Numbered from the stretch's first letter, positions 8,462 to 17,540 are shown. The stretch: 64,000 nucleotides of DNA from Nitrosopumilus piranensis (GCF_000875775.1 NZ_CP010868.1:1437707-1501706); one strand, 5' to 3'. Translations and numbers: made by a program. The notes: generated from the letters alone by a model not told the origin.

Positions 8462-9259
8462 ATGAAAATTTCAGACGATGCAAGCAATTTCAAGGCAAGC
8501 GTAAAGAGCGCAGATCCCGATAGTGCAAAAAAAATTACCGACATATTGTACCAGATGGTCGAAGACAAGAAAATAGAATCATTTAAGATAAGAAGAGTCA
8601 CAAAAGGGGCCAATTCCATCGACCTTTCCCCGTTAGTACCGCTAACAGATTACGTAGACATTGAATCTCTGTACCATCAAATCAAAGATTCGGAAATAGC
8701 AGTGTTGGGTTCAGGATTGCTTGCACTTGGAATTGCCAAAAAAATACTCTCCATAGTAAAAGACGGGATAGAGATTGCTGAAAAAATCAAAGGAAAGAAA
8801 TCCATGTTTGGGGTGAACTGCAGAATTGATGAGCAGTCCGTGGTAAAGTACGGCAGAAGCTTTGGTGTAAAGCCTTTTGACACCATACTGACATCAGCAA
8901 CTCCAAAAAACATGGAAAAGATGTTTTTGAAGGAACGTAGGTGGGGGGAAATCAAAATTGCTTTTGAAAAGTATTACACCATACAATACATTGCAATGTT
9001 TGTCAAGCATCCTGTTGCAGCGATAACGCACATGGGAGAGGTTGACCACATAGAATACAATCCAGAAACAGGAAAATCAACATTGATTTTGAAAGGCTCG
9101 CCAAAGAAACTCAAAAAGGAAATCCCATATGATCCAAAATGGGAGCACCACAATGCACACGGAACAGTGTACACAACCAAATCAAGAATTGACACTGCAG
9201 ATACGCTGGCAGATGTCTATCCGTCATTAGACTACAGAAGAAAGAGAAAAATCCATTAG
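8462..9259 (+). CDS. Hypothetical protein upstream of Vsr, possible PUA/EVE-like C-terminal module
   Basis: 265 residues, no signal peptide. A central amphipathic helix region (about 75-105, A-L-G-I-A-K-K-I) precedes a C-terminal domain with Y-I-A-M-F-V-K-H-P-V-A-A-I-T-H, then strands and K-K-L-K-K-E-I-P. The C-terminal pattern loosely recalls PUA/ASCH/EVE-type folds that often accompany restriction systems; this is inference only. It lies 35 nt upstream of vsr in the same direction and is visibly richer in G+C than most of the window, as are vsr and the methyltransferase gene. Confidence 0.55.
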   Translation: MKISDDASNFKASVKSADPDSAKKITDILYQMVEDKKIESFKIRRVTKGANSIDLSPLVPLTDYVDIESLYHQIKDSEIAVLGSGLLALGIAKKILSIVKDGIEIAEKIKGKKSMFGVNCRIDEQSVVKYGRSFGVKPFDTILTSATPKNMEKMFLKERRWGEIKIAFEKYYTIQYIAMFVKHPVAAITHMGEVDHIEYNPETGKSTLILKGSPKKLKKEIPYDPKWEHHNAHGTVYTTKSRIDTADTLADVYPSLDYRRKRKIH

Positions 9260-9294
9260 ATTAACTGAAATATTCCTTTAAGAACACCAGTACG

Positions 9295-9696
9295 TTGCCA
9301 GACAAGTTCTCAAAGCAAACACGAAGTCGCATAATGTCATCAATCAGGTCGAAGAACACAAAACCAGAACTGCAAGTAAGAAAACTTGTGTGGGCACTTG
9401 GCAAGAGATTCAGGATTCATGACAGGACAGTTTTTGGAACACCTGACATCTCAAACAAGTCTAAGAGAGTTGCAGTGTTCATTGACGGATGCTTCTGGCA
9501 CGGATGCCCAAGATGCTATTCTGAGCCAAAGTCAAACACTGAATTCTGGAGAAACAAGATTGCAAGAAACAGGGACAGGCGAAAGAAGGTAAAATCAGAG
9601 CTTAGAAAAGAGGGCTGGACTGTCATGGAGTTCTGGGAGCATGCAGTAAGAAAGGAGCCTATTCCAATCGCAATTTCTATCTCAGAGAAAATTTGA
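9295..9696 (+). CDS. vsr: Very-short-patch repair endonuclease (Vsr)
   Basis: 133 residues starting at TTG 9295. The family hallmarks are all present and even numbered as in the E. coli enzyme: R-S-x-I-M-S-x-I-R-S-K-x-T-K-P-E-L with Glu25, G-T-P-D-I with Asp51, and F-I-D-G-C-F-W-H-G-C-P with His69 and zinc-binding cysteines. Vsr nicks DNA beside T:G mismatches made by deamination of 5-methylcytosine and is normally paired with a C5-cytosine methyltransferase, as here. Length is typical, and the gene appears intact. Confidence 0.93.
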   Translation: MPDKFSKQTRSRIMSSIRSKNTKPELQVRKLVWALGKRFRIHDRTVFGTPDISNKSKRVAVFIDGCFWHGCPRCYSEPKSNTEFWRNKIARNRDRRKKVKSELRKEGWTVMEFWEHAVRKEPIPIAISISEKI

Positions 9697-9789
9697 GCCT
9701 GGATGAAAAAATTTGGTAAAACTTGTCTGATAATTTGATCGCCATCGATCAACCTGGACGCTTAACCTGGAATTTTTTCCAACAAAACA

Positions 9790-10797
9790 ATGAGCCCTCC
9801 AGTAAGGTTTGACTTCTCAAAGCCGGGAAAGACCAAATTCACGTTCAGCGATATATGCGCCGGAATCGGGGGAATGCGAATGGCATTTGAGAACCTTGGC
9901 GGCAAATGTGTCTTTACTTCTGAATGGGACAGGTTCTGCCAAGAGACATACCGTGAAAACTTTGGCGAGACTCCGCATGGAGACATTACAAAAATTCCAA
10001 TCCGAGACATTCCAAGACACGATGTAATGCTTGCAGGATTTCCGTGCCAGCCATTCTCAAAGAGCGGTTTTGCGACAAGGAAGTTTCTCAACAAGAAGGA
10101 CGGTTTTGCAGATGACACACAGGGGAAAATATTTTTCAGGATTGCAAAAATAATTGCAGCAAAAAAACCAAAGGCAATATTTTTGGAAAACGTTCCGCGA
10201 CTGGTAAAGATGAACAAGGGAAAGACTTTCGAGATTATAATTAATGAAATTGAAAAGTTAGGATATAATTGCAAATGGAAAGTAATCAGTGCAGAAACGG
10301 TAGTTCCGCAAAGAAGGGAACGGCTCTATATTGTTGCGACAAGAAAAGGGATAGAGTTTGAGTTTCCGGAAATTCCCGACCTGAAACCGCAGCTTAAACA
10401 AATCCTTGAGAGAAGAGTTGACAAAAAATATGTTCTTTCAGACAACACGTGGCAATGGCTGCAGGACCATGCAAAAAAGCACTCTTCAATGGGAAACGGT
10501 TTTGGTTTCAGGATGGCAGATCCGAAAAAGACTGCATGCACATTAAGTGCAAGATACGGCAAGGACGGCTCAGAGATACTTATTCCCAGAAGAAACGGGA
10601 ACCCAAGAAAGCTCTCCCCAAGGGAATGCGCAAGGCTGATGGGATTTCCTGACAACTTTGCGATCCCGGTATCGGACACCCAGGCCTACAAGCAGTTTGG
10701 GAATTCTGTGGCGGTCCCGGTAATTTATCTAATTGGTTATTCATTTATCAAAAAAATCACAAACATGCCATTTCCAAAAATCTTTCAAAGTACGTGA
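9790..10797 (+). CDS. dcm: DNA (cytosine-5-)-methyltransferase
   Basis: 335 residues with the ordered motifs of C5 methylases: motif I C-A-G-I-G-G-M-R (about 23-30, SAM binding), motif IV G-F-P-C-Q-P-F-S with catalytic Cys86, motif VI E-N-V, motif VIII Q-R-R-E-R-L-Y-I-V and motif X G-N-S-V. The target-recognition region (about 190-270) is short; the recognition site cannot be deduced. It is the natural partner of the Vsr gene 93 nt upstream. No type II endonuclease is recognisable beside it, so it may be orphan or work with the downstream MORC-like ATPase. It is markedly more G+C-rich than the gene that follows. Confidence 0.94.
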   Translation: MSPPVRFDFSKPGKTKFTFSDICAGIGGMRMAFENLGGKCVFTSEWDRFCQETYRENFGETPHGDITKIPIRDIPRHDVMLAGFPCQPFSKSGFATRKFLNKKDGFADDTQGKIFFRIAKIIAAKKPKAIFLENVPRLVKMNKGKTFEIIINEIEKLGYNCKWKVISAETVVPQRRERLYIVATRKGIEFEFPEIPDLKPQLKQILERRVDKKYVLSDNTWQWLQDHAKKHSSMGNGFGFRMADPKKTACTLSARYGKDGSEILIPRRNGNPRKLSPRECARLMGFPDNFAIPVSDTQAYKQFGNSVAVPVIYLIGYSFIKKITNMPFPKIFQST

Positions 10798-10800
10798 TGA

Positions 10801-10810
10801 GTTTAAAAGT
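10801..10810 (+). promoter_or_regulatory. TATA-like box GTTTAAAAGT
   Basis: Lies 22-31 nt upstream of the TTG start at 10832, the spacing expected for a leaderless archaeal transcript. It supports TTG 10832 as start and an independent promoter for the ATPase/response-regulator pair. Confidence 0.5.
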
Positions 10811-10831
10811 CACAGCTACCAAGTGAGCTAA

Positions 10832-13051
10832 TTGAGCAAAAATCCCGCCTCAGAGGAAGAAAAAATTGAAGAGAATGAGCCTGAAGACACTATCAAGTTC
10901 AAGATCAGTAGTAAAGTTGCAAGACTGTTGGGAAGAGAATCCGTGTCAAGTGATACCGCGGCTCTTTTTGAACTTATCAAGAATAGCTATGATGCAGATG
11001 CTTCAAAAGTTACGGTAACATTTAAAGAAATACTAAATAAAAATCCTGAAAGAAGAACAATAATCATTGAAGATGATGGAGTTGGAATCTCGTTCAAAGA
11101 ATTTGAAAAGAAATGGATGGTTATTGGAACTTATTCAAAAGAAAAGGAAACATTTACAACAAATGGAAGACGTATGCTTGGGAATAAAGGAGTTGGTCGT
11201 TTTGCAACAGAAAAGCTTGCAAAAAAATTAACTTTAATTTCAAAACCACAAAAATCCAAAGAGAAAATTCAATTAGATGTGGATTGGGGAAGTTATGAAA
11301 ATGAAGAAATTGAATTTAATCAAGTACCAAATAAAATTCATGTGGAAGAAGAAAGAAATGATGGCGAACATGGTCTAAGAATTGTTTTATCCAATTTACG
11401 AACTGAGTGGAATACAAAAAAACTTACACGATTACTTGATGCAATAGGTTCTATTTTAATTCCAAAAGAGCTCCAAAGAACAAGAGATGATACATTTGAT
11501 GTACAAATAATTGCTCCTGAATTTGAAACAAAAATTAAACCAACAGCTGAAAGCGTATTGTTAGAAACTGCACCTTATGTTGTTACATGCAATATGCCAT
11601 CAGATACTTTCAAAACCAGTGTTACGATTAAAAAAGAAGGAAATGTTGTTGCAAGCCCTGAATTAGATTTTGCAAAAACTCCTATCAAAAAAACAGGGCA
11701 ACAATGGAAACCATTTGGCCCTTGTACTGTTAAACTGTATTTTTATCCTATGAAATCAGCATTTGAAACGTGGGATAGTTATTACAGAGATACGATGAAG
11801 ACTGTAAACATTAGAAAAATTCTAAAAGATTATCACGGAGTAAAAATTTACAGAGATGGTTTTTGGGTAAGTCCATACGGCGGGTTAGAAAATGATTGGT
11901 TGGAGCTAGAAGCGGAGAGGGTTCAAGCAAACATGAAGATAGGAAATACCCAAATAATTGGATTTGTGGAGATTTCCAAAGATAAGAATTCAAACATCAC
12001 AGATACTACCACTAGAGAAAAATTAGTTGAGAATGATGCATTTCATTCCATGCGTCATTTTGTTAAATCAGTGATAGATGAATTGAGCGAATACCGAATT
12101 CAAGAATACAAAGATTTTAGAGAACAGCAGCCAAAAAAAATCTATAAAAATATTCTTGATTCGGAAATTCAAAGGCTGTTGAGTTATTTAGAAACAGAGT
12201 CAGACATTCCTGAAAATATTAAAAAAAATATTGTTAAACATGCACAAACGATTGATGCCAATATAAAAAATCTAACCAAAGTGACCTCCTCAGAAACAAA
12301 AAGAACTGAAATTGAAACAAGAGGTTTGTTAAATTTAGCTTCATTAGGAATACTTTCTGCAAATTCATACCATGAGATCTTTAACATTATCGGAAATATG
12401 AAAGAAACACCCACTGCCATCAAAACTCTGTTGTTTGAAAAATCAGACATAGACGATGTAGTGAATTCATTTCTCATTGAACTTGATGAACAATTAGAAT
12501 TGATTGATCAATTTACATGGTTAGTACGACAATTTGTTAAAGCGATAGGAAATGATGTTGAGTCAAAACTATCAAAAGAAGAAATTCCGTTAGAAGAATT
12601 GGTATCAAAAATGATGAATAGCTATACAACTTCAACTGCAAAGAATGTTGTTCCAGAAATTATTGTGACTCCAAACGATTTTACTGTCACAATGTACAAG
12701 TCAGACATCATTTCAATAGTTTTGAATTTGCTTACAAATGCCATAAAATCAGTAGATTTAGACGAAGATGATGAAAAGAAAATCAAAATAACTATCAATA
12801 AAGAAGCATATGATCTGATATTGTTGTTTAGTGATAACGGTATAGGGATACAAGAAGGAATCATGCCCAAGATATTTAGGCCCTTTTTTTCAACTTACGA
12901 AAATGGAACAGGAATGGGTTTATCAATAGTGCAAGAAATTCTTGAGTCATATGAAGGCAAGATTTCCTTAGAACCAAAACCTGAATTTGAAAAAGGGGCA
13001 TCATTTAAAATCACCATACCTTTGAAAAATTTGAGGAGTGAGAAAGAATGA
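10832..13051 (+). CDS. Double-GHKL ATPase: MORC-like N-terminus fused to a histidine-kinase-like C-terminus
   Basis: 739 residues, no membrane segment. The N-terminal GHKL module has N box A-L-F-E-L-I-K-N-S-Y-D-A-D-A (Asn51), D-D-G-V-G-I (81-86) and N-K-G-V-G-R-F-A (about 110), as in MutL/Hsp90/paraMORC ATPases. A middle domain of about 250 residues follows. Around His514 the sequence L-A-S-L-G-I-L-S-A-N-S-Y-H-E-I resembles a HisKA dimerization/phosphoacceptor helix. A second GHKL module closes the protein with N box L-N-L-L-T-N-A-I (about 632), D-N-G-I-G-I (668) and G-T-G-M-G-L (692). The response regulator gene overlaps its stop by 4 nt. The neighbourhood (Dcm, Vsr) matches that of prokaryotic MORC-like proteins in modification-based defence loci. 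Roles are inferred. Confidence 0.85.
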   Translation: MSKNPASEEEKIEENEPEDTIKFKISSKVARLLGRESVSSDTAALFELIKNSYDADASKVTVTFKEILNKNPERRTIIIEDDGVGISFKEFEKKWMVIGTYSKEKETFTTNGRRMLGNKGVGRFATEKLAKKLTLISKPQKSKEKIQLDVDWGSYENEEIEFNQVPNKIHVEEERNDGEHGLRIVLSNLRTEWNTKKLTRLLDAIGSILIPKELQRTRDDTFDVQIIAPEFETKIKPTAESVLLETAPYVVTCNMPSDTFKTSVTIKKEGNVVASPELDFAKTPIKKTGQQWKPFGPCTVKLYFYPMKSAFETWDSYYRDTMKTVNIRKILKDYHGVKIYRDGFWVSPYGGLENDWLELEAERVQANMKIGNTQIIGFVEISKDKNSNITDTTTREKLVENDAFHSMRHFVKSVIDELSEYRIQEYKDFREQQPKKIYKNILDSEIQRLLSYLETESDIPENIKKNIVKHAQTIDANIKNLTKVTSSETKRTEIETRGLLNLASLGILSANSYHEIFNIIGNMKETPTAIKTLLFEKSDIDDVVNSFLIELDEQLELIDQFTWLVRQFVKAIGNDVESKLSKEEIPLEELVSKMMNSYTTSTAKNVVPEIIVTPNDFTVTMYKSDIISIVLNLLTNAIKSVDLDEDDEKKIKITINKEAYDLILLFSDNGIGIQEGIMPKIFRPFFSTYENGTGMGLSIVQEILESYEGKISLEPKPEFEKGASFKITIPLKNLRSEKE

Positions 13052-13647
13052 CAAAAAAAATGCTCATAATAGATAATGATACAAGCCTTCTCACAAAACT
13101 CAAAATTAACATTAAAGATTTTGATGTAGAAATAACTACAACAATTGATGAAAGCATCGAGATTATAGAAAACGGAGGTTTTTCATTTATAGTGGCAGAC
13201 ATAAAATTAGATAAAGGAAAATTAGGCTATCATGTGTTTGATAAATTATTTTTTAAAGGAAGATATGTACCGGGAATAGTAATAACCGCCTACGAATTAA
13301 CAGACGGCCAAGAAGAAGAATTAAAAAAAATCGGAGTTGAAAAACTTGAAAAGATTGGCGCTAAAGGAACTCTGTCAAGTAGAATTCAATCACACGCAAA
13401 TGAAATTTTGGCAGACAGACAAAAAAAATATGCAGGAATTTTTAACAAAATTTCGGAGTATGAATTGGAAAATTCTAATGCGTTACATGATGGACAAACA
13501 AAGACCATTAGTTCATGGATGAAAATTGTGTTGGACGGAATGTTATCCATAGAAGATGAAGAAAAAATAATAGATTCAGTTACAAAAGTTTGTAATGTGT
13601 TGATTAAAAGGGATGATTCAAAAGATTATGATTTTCCACAAATATAG
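13048..13647 (+). CDS. Response regulator receiver protein with helical C-terminal domain
   Basis: 199 residues. Receiver residues are all present: acidic pair Asp9/Asp11, phospho-acceptor Asp51 in V-A-D-I-K, Thr80 in V-I-T-A-Y and Lys106 in G-A-K-G. The C-terminal 80 residues are helical and contain no recognisable DNA-binding motif, so the output may be protein-protein. Its ATG overlaps the kinase-like gene (ATGA), which makes it the likely phosphorylation partner of His514. Start at 13048 is fixed by the overlap. Confidence 0.85.
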   Translation: MTKKMLIIDNDTSLLTKLKINIKDFDVEITTTIDESIEIIENGGFSFIVADIKLDKGKLGYHVFDKLFFKGRYVPGIVITAYELTDGQEEELKKIGVEKLEKIGAKGTLSSRIQSHANEILADRQKKYAGIFNKISEYELENSNALHDGQTKTISSWMKIVLDGMLSIEDEEKIIDSVTKVCNVLIKRDDSKDYDFPQI

Positions 13648-13665
13648 AATGAATCCTCATTTTCC

Positions 13666-13863
13666 TCATAGTATAAAATCCATAATCTTTTCAGGTGGAA
13701 TTTGACCATAACTTTTCTTCAACTCATCAATTGTATGCCATCCTCCAACCTCTGCAATAACACCATAATTGTAATTTGTTTTAGATAGCCAGTAATGAGC
13801 ACCCAAATGTCGCAGAACATGTGAAGGACGAGTCAGGAAATATGTTTCATTTTTTCCTAAATA
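13666..13863 (-). pseudogene. C-terminal remnant of a second tyrosine recombinase
   Basis: An open frame of about 65 codons with no start codon ends at 13666. It reads P-S-H-V-L-R-H-L-G-A-H-Y-W-L, then V-G-G-W-H-T-I-D-E-L-K-K-S-Y-G. This is the H-x-x-R...W-H...Y end of a tyrosine recombinase, with His, Arg, Trp/His and the nucleophile Tyr in correct order. Upstream the frame is closed by an in-frame TAA and the rest of the gene is absent. It is not a copy of the intact recombinase at 4217. It sits immediately beyond the methylase/MORC/response-regulator block, as if marking a former element end. Confidence 0.7.
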
Positions 13864-13942
13864 TTAAAAAATTTTGTGTTTTTAAAATCTAATCAGCAGA
13901 GATTTGAACCAATCAAGTAATTCTCCATGTGGGTTTTAGTAG

Positions 13943-13983
13943 TTGGTTTGCACGCCAAATATTGTGTACTATGTATTGACTAT
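13943..13983. repeat. Dispersed hairpin repeat, copy 1 (CCAAATA...TATTGAC type)
   Basis: Contains GGTTTGCACGCCAAATA, a short spacer and TATTGAC. Related copies lie at 17541, 21880, 33440, 35112, 37100 and 57242. This copy is the most diverged of the first subtype. Confidence 0.6.
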
Positions 13984-14039
13984 TGTTCTACGGAAAATAC
14001 ACACAAAGCATCTAATACAAATTTTGTACAAGTACACAT

Positions 14040-14198
14040 GTGAGAGTCGATTCGTGCCGTAATTGTGGATACATGTTAAATGTTCTAAAATACTGCAATG
14101 TATGCGCACAACCTCTCCAGCTAAAGTGTTCACACTGCCTGAAATATGCCGATGACCCAATTCACTCTGCATGTGCTTCCAAAGTTGCATTGTGTTAA
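14040..14198 (+). CDS. Small double zinc-ribbon protein, 52 aa
   Basis: GTG start at 14040. It contains C-x-x-C (R-N-C-G), C-x-x-C (Y-C-N-V-C), C-x-x-C (K-C-S-H-C) and a His/Cys end (H-S-A-C), which form two zinc-ribbon-like knuckles. Probably a DNA-, RNA- or protein-binding microprotein. An ORF on the opposite strand is judged a shadow. Confidence 0.6.
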   Translation: MRVDSCRNCGYMLNVLKYCNVCAQPLQLKCSHCLKYADDPIHSACASKVALC

Positions 14199-14251
14199 CT
14201 ATTGATCATTCTATCATGTTCAGGTACAATTATACAAAATCACAAAAATTG

Positions 14252-14842
14252 TTATTGTTCACTGTATATCTCAATCATGTCTATTTGTTTTGGTAGTTTC
14301 TCAAAATTAGAATCTAGCATTTTAAATCCAATTTTAACTTCAAATGGCACATTTTGGAATTTATCCAAGTGTTCTTCAGGCACATCAATTTCCACGGGCA
14401 ACAATATAGGATAATTGGCCTTGATGTAAATTTTATCTTGAAGTGGTTTAACATATTCTGATTTTACAATCGTATTTTTGTGTTGGTTTTGAATAGTACA
14501 TGGTTCGACCATGTAAGCTTGACCTAGAATTTCATCCTTAAATGAAGCATATTGGCAATTAACCACGGGTTCTAAAATAGCCCAGGAACCAGAATATTTC
14601 GAAGATTGCATATCCACTTCAAGTATCACAATTGTTGAACCATCATTTGTTAATTTTGGATTGTTTAATTGTTTTACAGACAAATATGGCATACCTTGTT
14701 CTTGTGCTCTGTCAAAACTACGGTAATTGGAAATACTGAATTCTCTAGGAGTTTTATTGTTATTATCATAATCAATAGCTGCGTACATAGATAATGATGC
14801 AGTAAAAATAATTCCAAGTATTATCAAGAGTCTAGTTTTCAT
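14252..14842 (-). CDS. Exported protein of the MKTR-leader family, 196 aa
   Basis: Starts with the family leader M-K-T-R-L-L-I-I and a single hydrophobic signal/anchor (to about residue 22). The extracellular part is beta-rich with two cysteines (N-C-Q-Y, P-C-T-I) about 30 residues apart. It is the last gene of the 20.6-14.2 kb array, and its ATG overlaps the TGA of the preceding gene (ATGA). Function unknown; the fold recalls a small beta sandwich. Confidence 0.65.
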   Translation of the reverse strand: MKTRLLIILGIIFTASLSMYAAIDYDNNNKTPREFSISNYRSFDRAQEQGMPYLSVKQLNNPKLTNDGSTIVILEVDMQSSKYSGSWAILEPVVNCQYASFKDEILGQAYMVEPCTIQNQHKNTIVKSEYVKPLQDKIYIKANYPILLPVEIDVPEEHLDKFQNVPFEVKIGFKMLDSNFEKLPKQIDMIEIYSEQ

Positions 14843-15117
14843 TTCCTATTTCTCCAAATTCCAAAACCAATTACAGCAATACCTGCATACAATACAAGTG
14901 ACCAGAACAACCAGTATGGATCATTGACTGCAGTCTCAATAGGAAGGTAATCAATTTCAATATGTGTTCCACGTCCATCACTAGGAATTACATTGTGTAG
15001 GTGTTCAAATGGAAATGGTCGGTTTACCAACGTTAATGATGTTGGCATGTATCGAAAAACATTTGCCAAACCAAATACAATCATACTGGTTCCGATTATC
15101 AAAAATCTAGTTTTCAT
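14839..15117 (-). CDS. Small two-TM membrane protein, MKTR-leader family
   Basis: 92 residues. The leader M-K-T-R-F-L-I-I-G forms the first membrane helix, a short extracellular loop follows, then a second helix (W-L-F-W-S-L-V-L-Y-A-G-I-A-V) with the cytoplasmic tail W-R-N-R-K. The tail codons double as the start region of the next gene (TGA within ATGA). Function unknown. Confidence 0.65.
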   Translation of the reverse strand: MKTRFLIIGTSMIVFGLANVFRYMPTSLTLVNRPFPFEHLHNVIPSDGRGTHIEIDYLPIETAVNDPYWLFWSLVLYAGIAVIGFGIWRNRK

Positions 15118-15131
15118 TCTCCATTAACCCC

Positions 15132-17384
15132 TCAACAAATCCCAAACCCAATAGAGTACAGATGTCCCTCATATTGAATTACTCTGAATGTATCAGAGTT
15201 TAAACGGTCTTGTGATTTTTGCCCAAACCATTCACGATACTGATTCTGTTGATCTTCAGGCAATCCCTTGCGTGCAGATATGGATTCTTTGACTTTGCCA
15301 ATATTTTCAATGGCCTCTTTTATTTTTGGTACAGATTCCATATCCTCATCAGTTAGTATGATAAATTTTTCATCATCCTTGATGCTGTCTTGTGGATAAA
15401 CACCCATTCTTCTTGGGTCGTGCTCGTTAGATGTCCAAAAATAAGTGCCATCTATAGAATACACATTATCATTGTAAACGATTGTAGGTGATTCAAAGTG
15501 GTTTGTCAATCCTTGTTTTGCAGGATTGGTCAATCTTTCCTCATAGTCTCCATCCAATTGCATAAAATAATCACCTTGAGTGTCACCATATTTTTTCATG
15601 GATTTTTCCATCAAAAAGAACTCATACTCTACAAGAGTCAAACCATCCAAATAAACAGACGAATGTTTGTTGTATGGAAATTCAATTGAATGTACAGCAT
15701 GGATTAGTTCTTGTAATTCTGGAATTTCTTTTAGATCTTCAGATGTAATTTGTAATGTGTTGGCATCACTCAGACCTTTCTCATCATTTTTGTATCTTTG
15801 AATGTCTTGTTCAGTTGGAAAGTCTAATGTTAGTGAGGCACACATGTTTTCTGGGTATAGTGATATGTATCCATCTTCTATTCGGGCAATGTTTTGTCTG
15901 ATTAAATTAGAATTGTTTTTTATGTCATCTGAACTTTCAGTTTCAGTCCATCCCCTCTCAATCAGTTTTTGTTTGGTTGATTCTGTCACACATGCAGGAG
16001 AGCCATCATACTTTTGGACAAGAACCAAGTCATCATTGCATTGTATTTTATCAGTCGGGATTTCTGACTTTAATTGATTTAATGGACTGGATAGTTTCTT
16101 TACTGCAATAATTGCATCATCAAAATTCTCAGATCTTATGGAGGGGTTTTCAAACCACGCTTTCTTTGTTTTAGAATTTGGATCATCATAACTGACCTGA
16201 TATCCATACACATGGTAACAAACACCATTAGGATCATATGTTGAAACAAGCACTCTTAAGAGAAATATCCCATGATGGAACTCTGAATATGTTCTAGGAT
16301 TTCCGGGTTCATCGCCTGTCTTAAAATGCTCAAAGGTTGCAGACGGATAACTTTGAAGAAATTGTTTCACCACAGGATCTTTTTCCAGCATTGCCCTTAC
16401 TGCAAATTCATCATTTACATCACACAACTCTGTTCTAAAAGAATCATGATCAGATACGATATTCAAATAAACATTTCCTACTTGTTTGTATATCATGGTC
16501 TTGTAGGTGTCTAATGAAAAAAGCGGGTTATGCTTGTCATTAATTCCAACAGTTATCACTGAATTTTTTGGATTGAGGTACAAAGACGAGATTGGGATCC
16601 CATAGTCTTCATCATTCATGATTTTGTTTAGTATGTTGAATGTCTTGTTGGCTTCTCTGAATTGGTCAGACATGACATGGATTGTCCCAATCACATCAGT
16701 TGATCTGTGCTCTGCTAAAGATAATTGGTACTCTCCAGATTGAGAAAACAAGAACGATGACGTCCTATCTGGAAATATCATGCTGTGAAATCTATCATCA
16801 GAACTCCAATGGAATCCATCTTTACCTTCAATATAGCTTCCAGTTGACATGCGACGAATGTCAGGAGTGGTGTTGCTAAACTCTACAACAGTTCCAGCAT
16901 CAATAATCAATACGGAGGGTTCAGTACATGCAATTAGACAATCATCTGTAGAGTCAGAATATATCGAGACTGTCTCTGTAGGATATGGTTGGTCGTCCTT
17001 TAATGCAGGAAATGTGATATGATCATGAATCAGTCCAATTCCACCATATGAAATACCGGAAACGTAATTTCCTTCCATAGACGGAGTAAATTGGTAAGTA
17101 ATGGTAGTTGTGCCTCCAGATTCCAGATGGACTGACAGCATTTGATGATCCAGTATTTTGTTCTTCATAGTACGCGTAGAGAACCCGACCTCAAAATCTA
17201 CAGAGTTTTCTTCGTTGTTTGTTATTGTAGTTTCAAAAGTTATTGGTTGTCCAACAATTCCCGTCAACATAGTGTCATTGTTTGTATTCTTTGCAATCAA
17301 TGGTTCAGATTCCAATGCATGTGCAGGGATTTGTAAAACTACAAAGAAACCAAGAATCAGAAAAGGAATCACGAAATACTTCAT
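15132..17384 (-). CDS. Large exported protein with Ig-like, cupredoxin-like and two-Cys PLKQ domains
   Basis: 750 residues with a signal peptide (1-23). Residues about 35-115 look like an Ig-like beta sandwich. About 150-235 resembles a cupredoxin core (D-A-G-T-V-V-E-F-S-N ... G-E-Y-Q-L-S) without a complete copper site. Near 460-505 is the domain S-P-L-N-Q-L-K-S...I-Q-C...K-Y-D-G-S-P-A-C-V...R-G-W that recurs in several neighbours. The C-terminal 250 residues are unassigned. It is driven by the conserved promoter shared with three other genes here. Likely a cell-surface protein. Confidence 0.7.
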   Translation of the reverse strand: MKYFVIPFLILGFFVVLQIPAHALESEPLIAKNTNNDTMLTGIVGQPITFETTITNNEENSVDFEVGFSTRTMKNKILDHQMLSVHLESGGTTTITYQFTPSMEGNYVSGISYGGIGLIHDHITFPALKDDQPYPTETVSIYSDSTDDCLIACTEPSVLIIDAGTVVEFSNTTPDIRRMSTGSYIEGKDGFHWSSDDRFHSMIFPDRTSSFLFSQSGEYQLSLAEHRSTDVIGTIHVMSDQFREANKTFNILNKIMNDEDYGIPISSLYLNPKNSVITVGINDKHNPLFSLDTYKTMIYKQVGNVYLNIVSDHDSFRTELCDVNDEFAVRAMLEKDPVVKQFLQSYPSATFEHFKTGDEPGNPRTYSEFHHGIFLLRVLVSTYDPNGVCYHVYGYQVSYDDPNSKTKKAWFENPSIRSENFDDAIIAVKKLSSPLNQLKSEIPTDKIQCNDDLVLVQKYDGSPACVTESTKQKLIERGWTETESSDDIKNNSNLIRQNIARIEDGYISLYPENMCASLTLDFPTEQDIQRYKNDEKGLSDANTLQITSEDLKEIPELQELIHAVHSIEFPYNKHSSVYLDGLTLVEYEFFLMEKSMKKYGDTQGDYFMQLDGDYEERLTNPAKQGLTNHFESPTIVYNDNVYSIDGTYFWTSNEHDPRRMGVYPQDSIKDDEKFIILTDEDMESVPKIKEAIENIGKVKESISARKGLPEDQQNQYREWFGQKSQDRLNSDTFRVIQYEGHLYSIGFGIC

Positions 17385-17424
17385 ACTGTATGAAAATCAA
17401 TCCAAGTCATTGAAAAGTGCTTCT
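17385..17424 (-). promoter_or_regulatory. Shared leaderless promoter, copy 1
   Basis: Read on the minus strand, GAAGCACTTTTCAATGAC is followed by about 20 nt and the ATG at 17384. The block is nearly identical upstream of the genes starting at 20568, 49688 and 51872. Confidence 0.65.
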
Positions 17425-17540
17425 TATCAATAATCCCAAATTACACACAAAAAGTTAATGGTTTAACCCTAATTCAATAATTTAAGTTAACGTCAAAATC
17501 CCAAAAATACACTTTTAATTAAGGATTTCAAAATTCAATA

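Noticed and set aside
13969-14190. 73-codon minus-strand frame
   Set aside because: It lies opposite a zinc-ribbon ORF with four C-x-x-C/H pairs, which is the better coding hypothesis.
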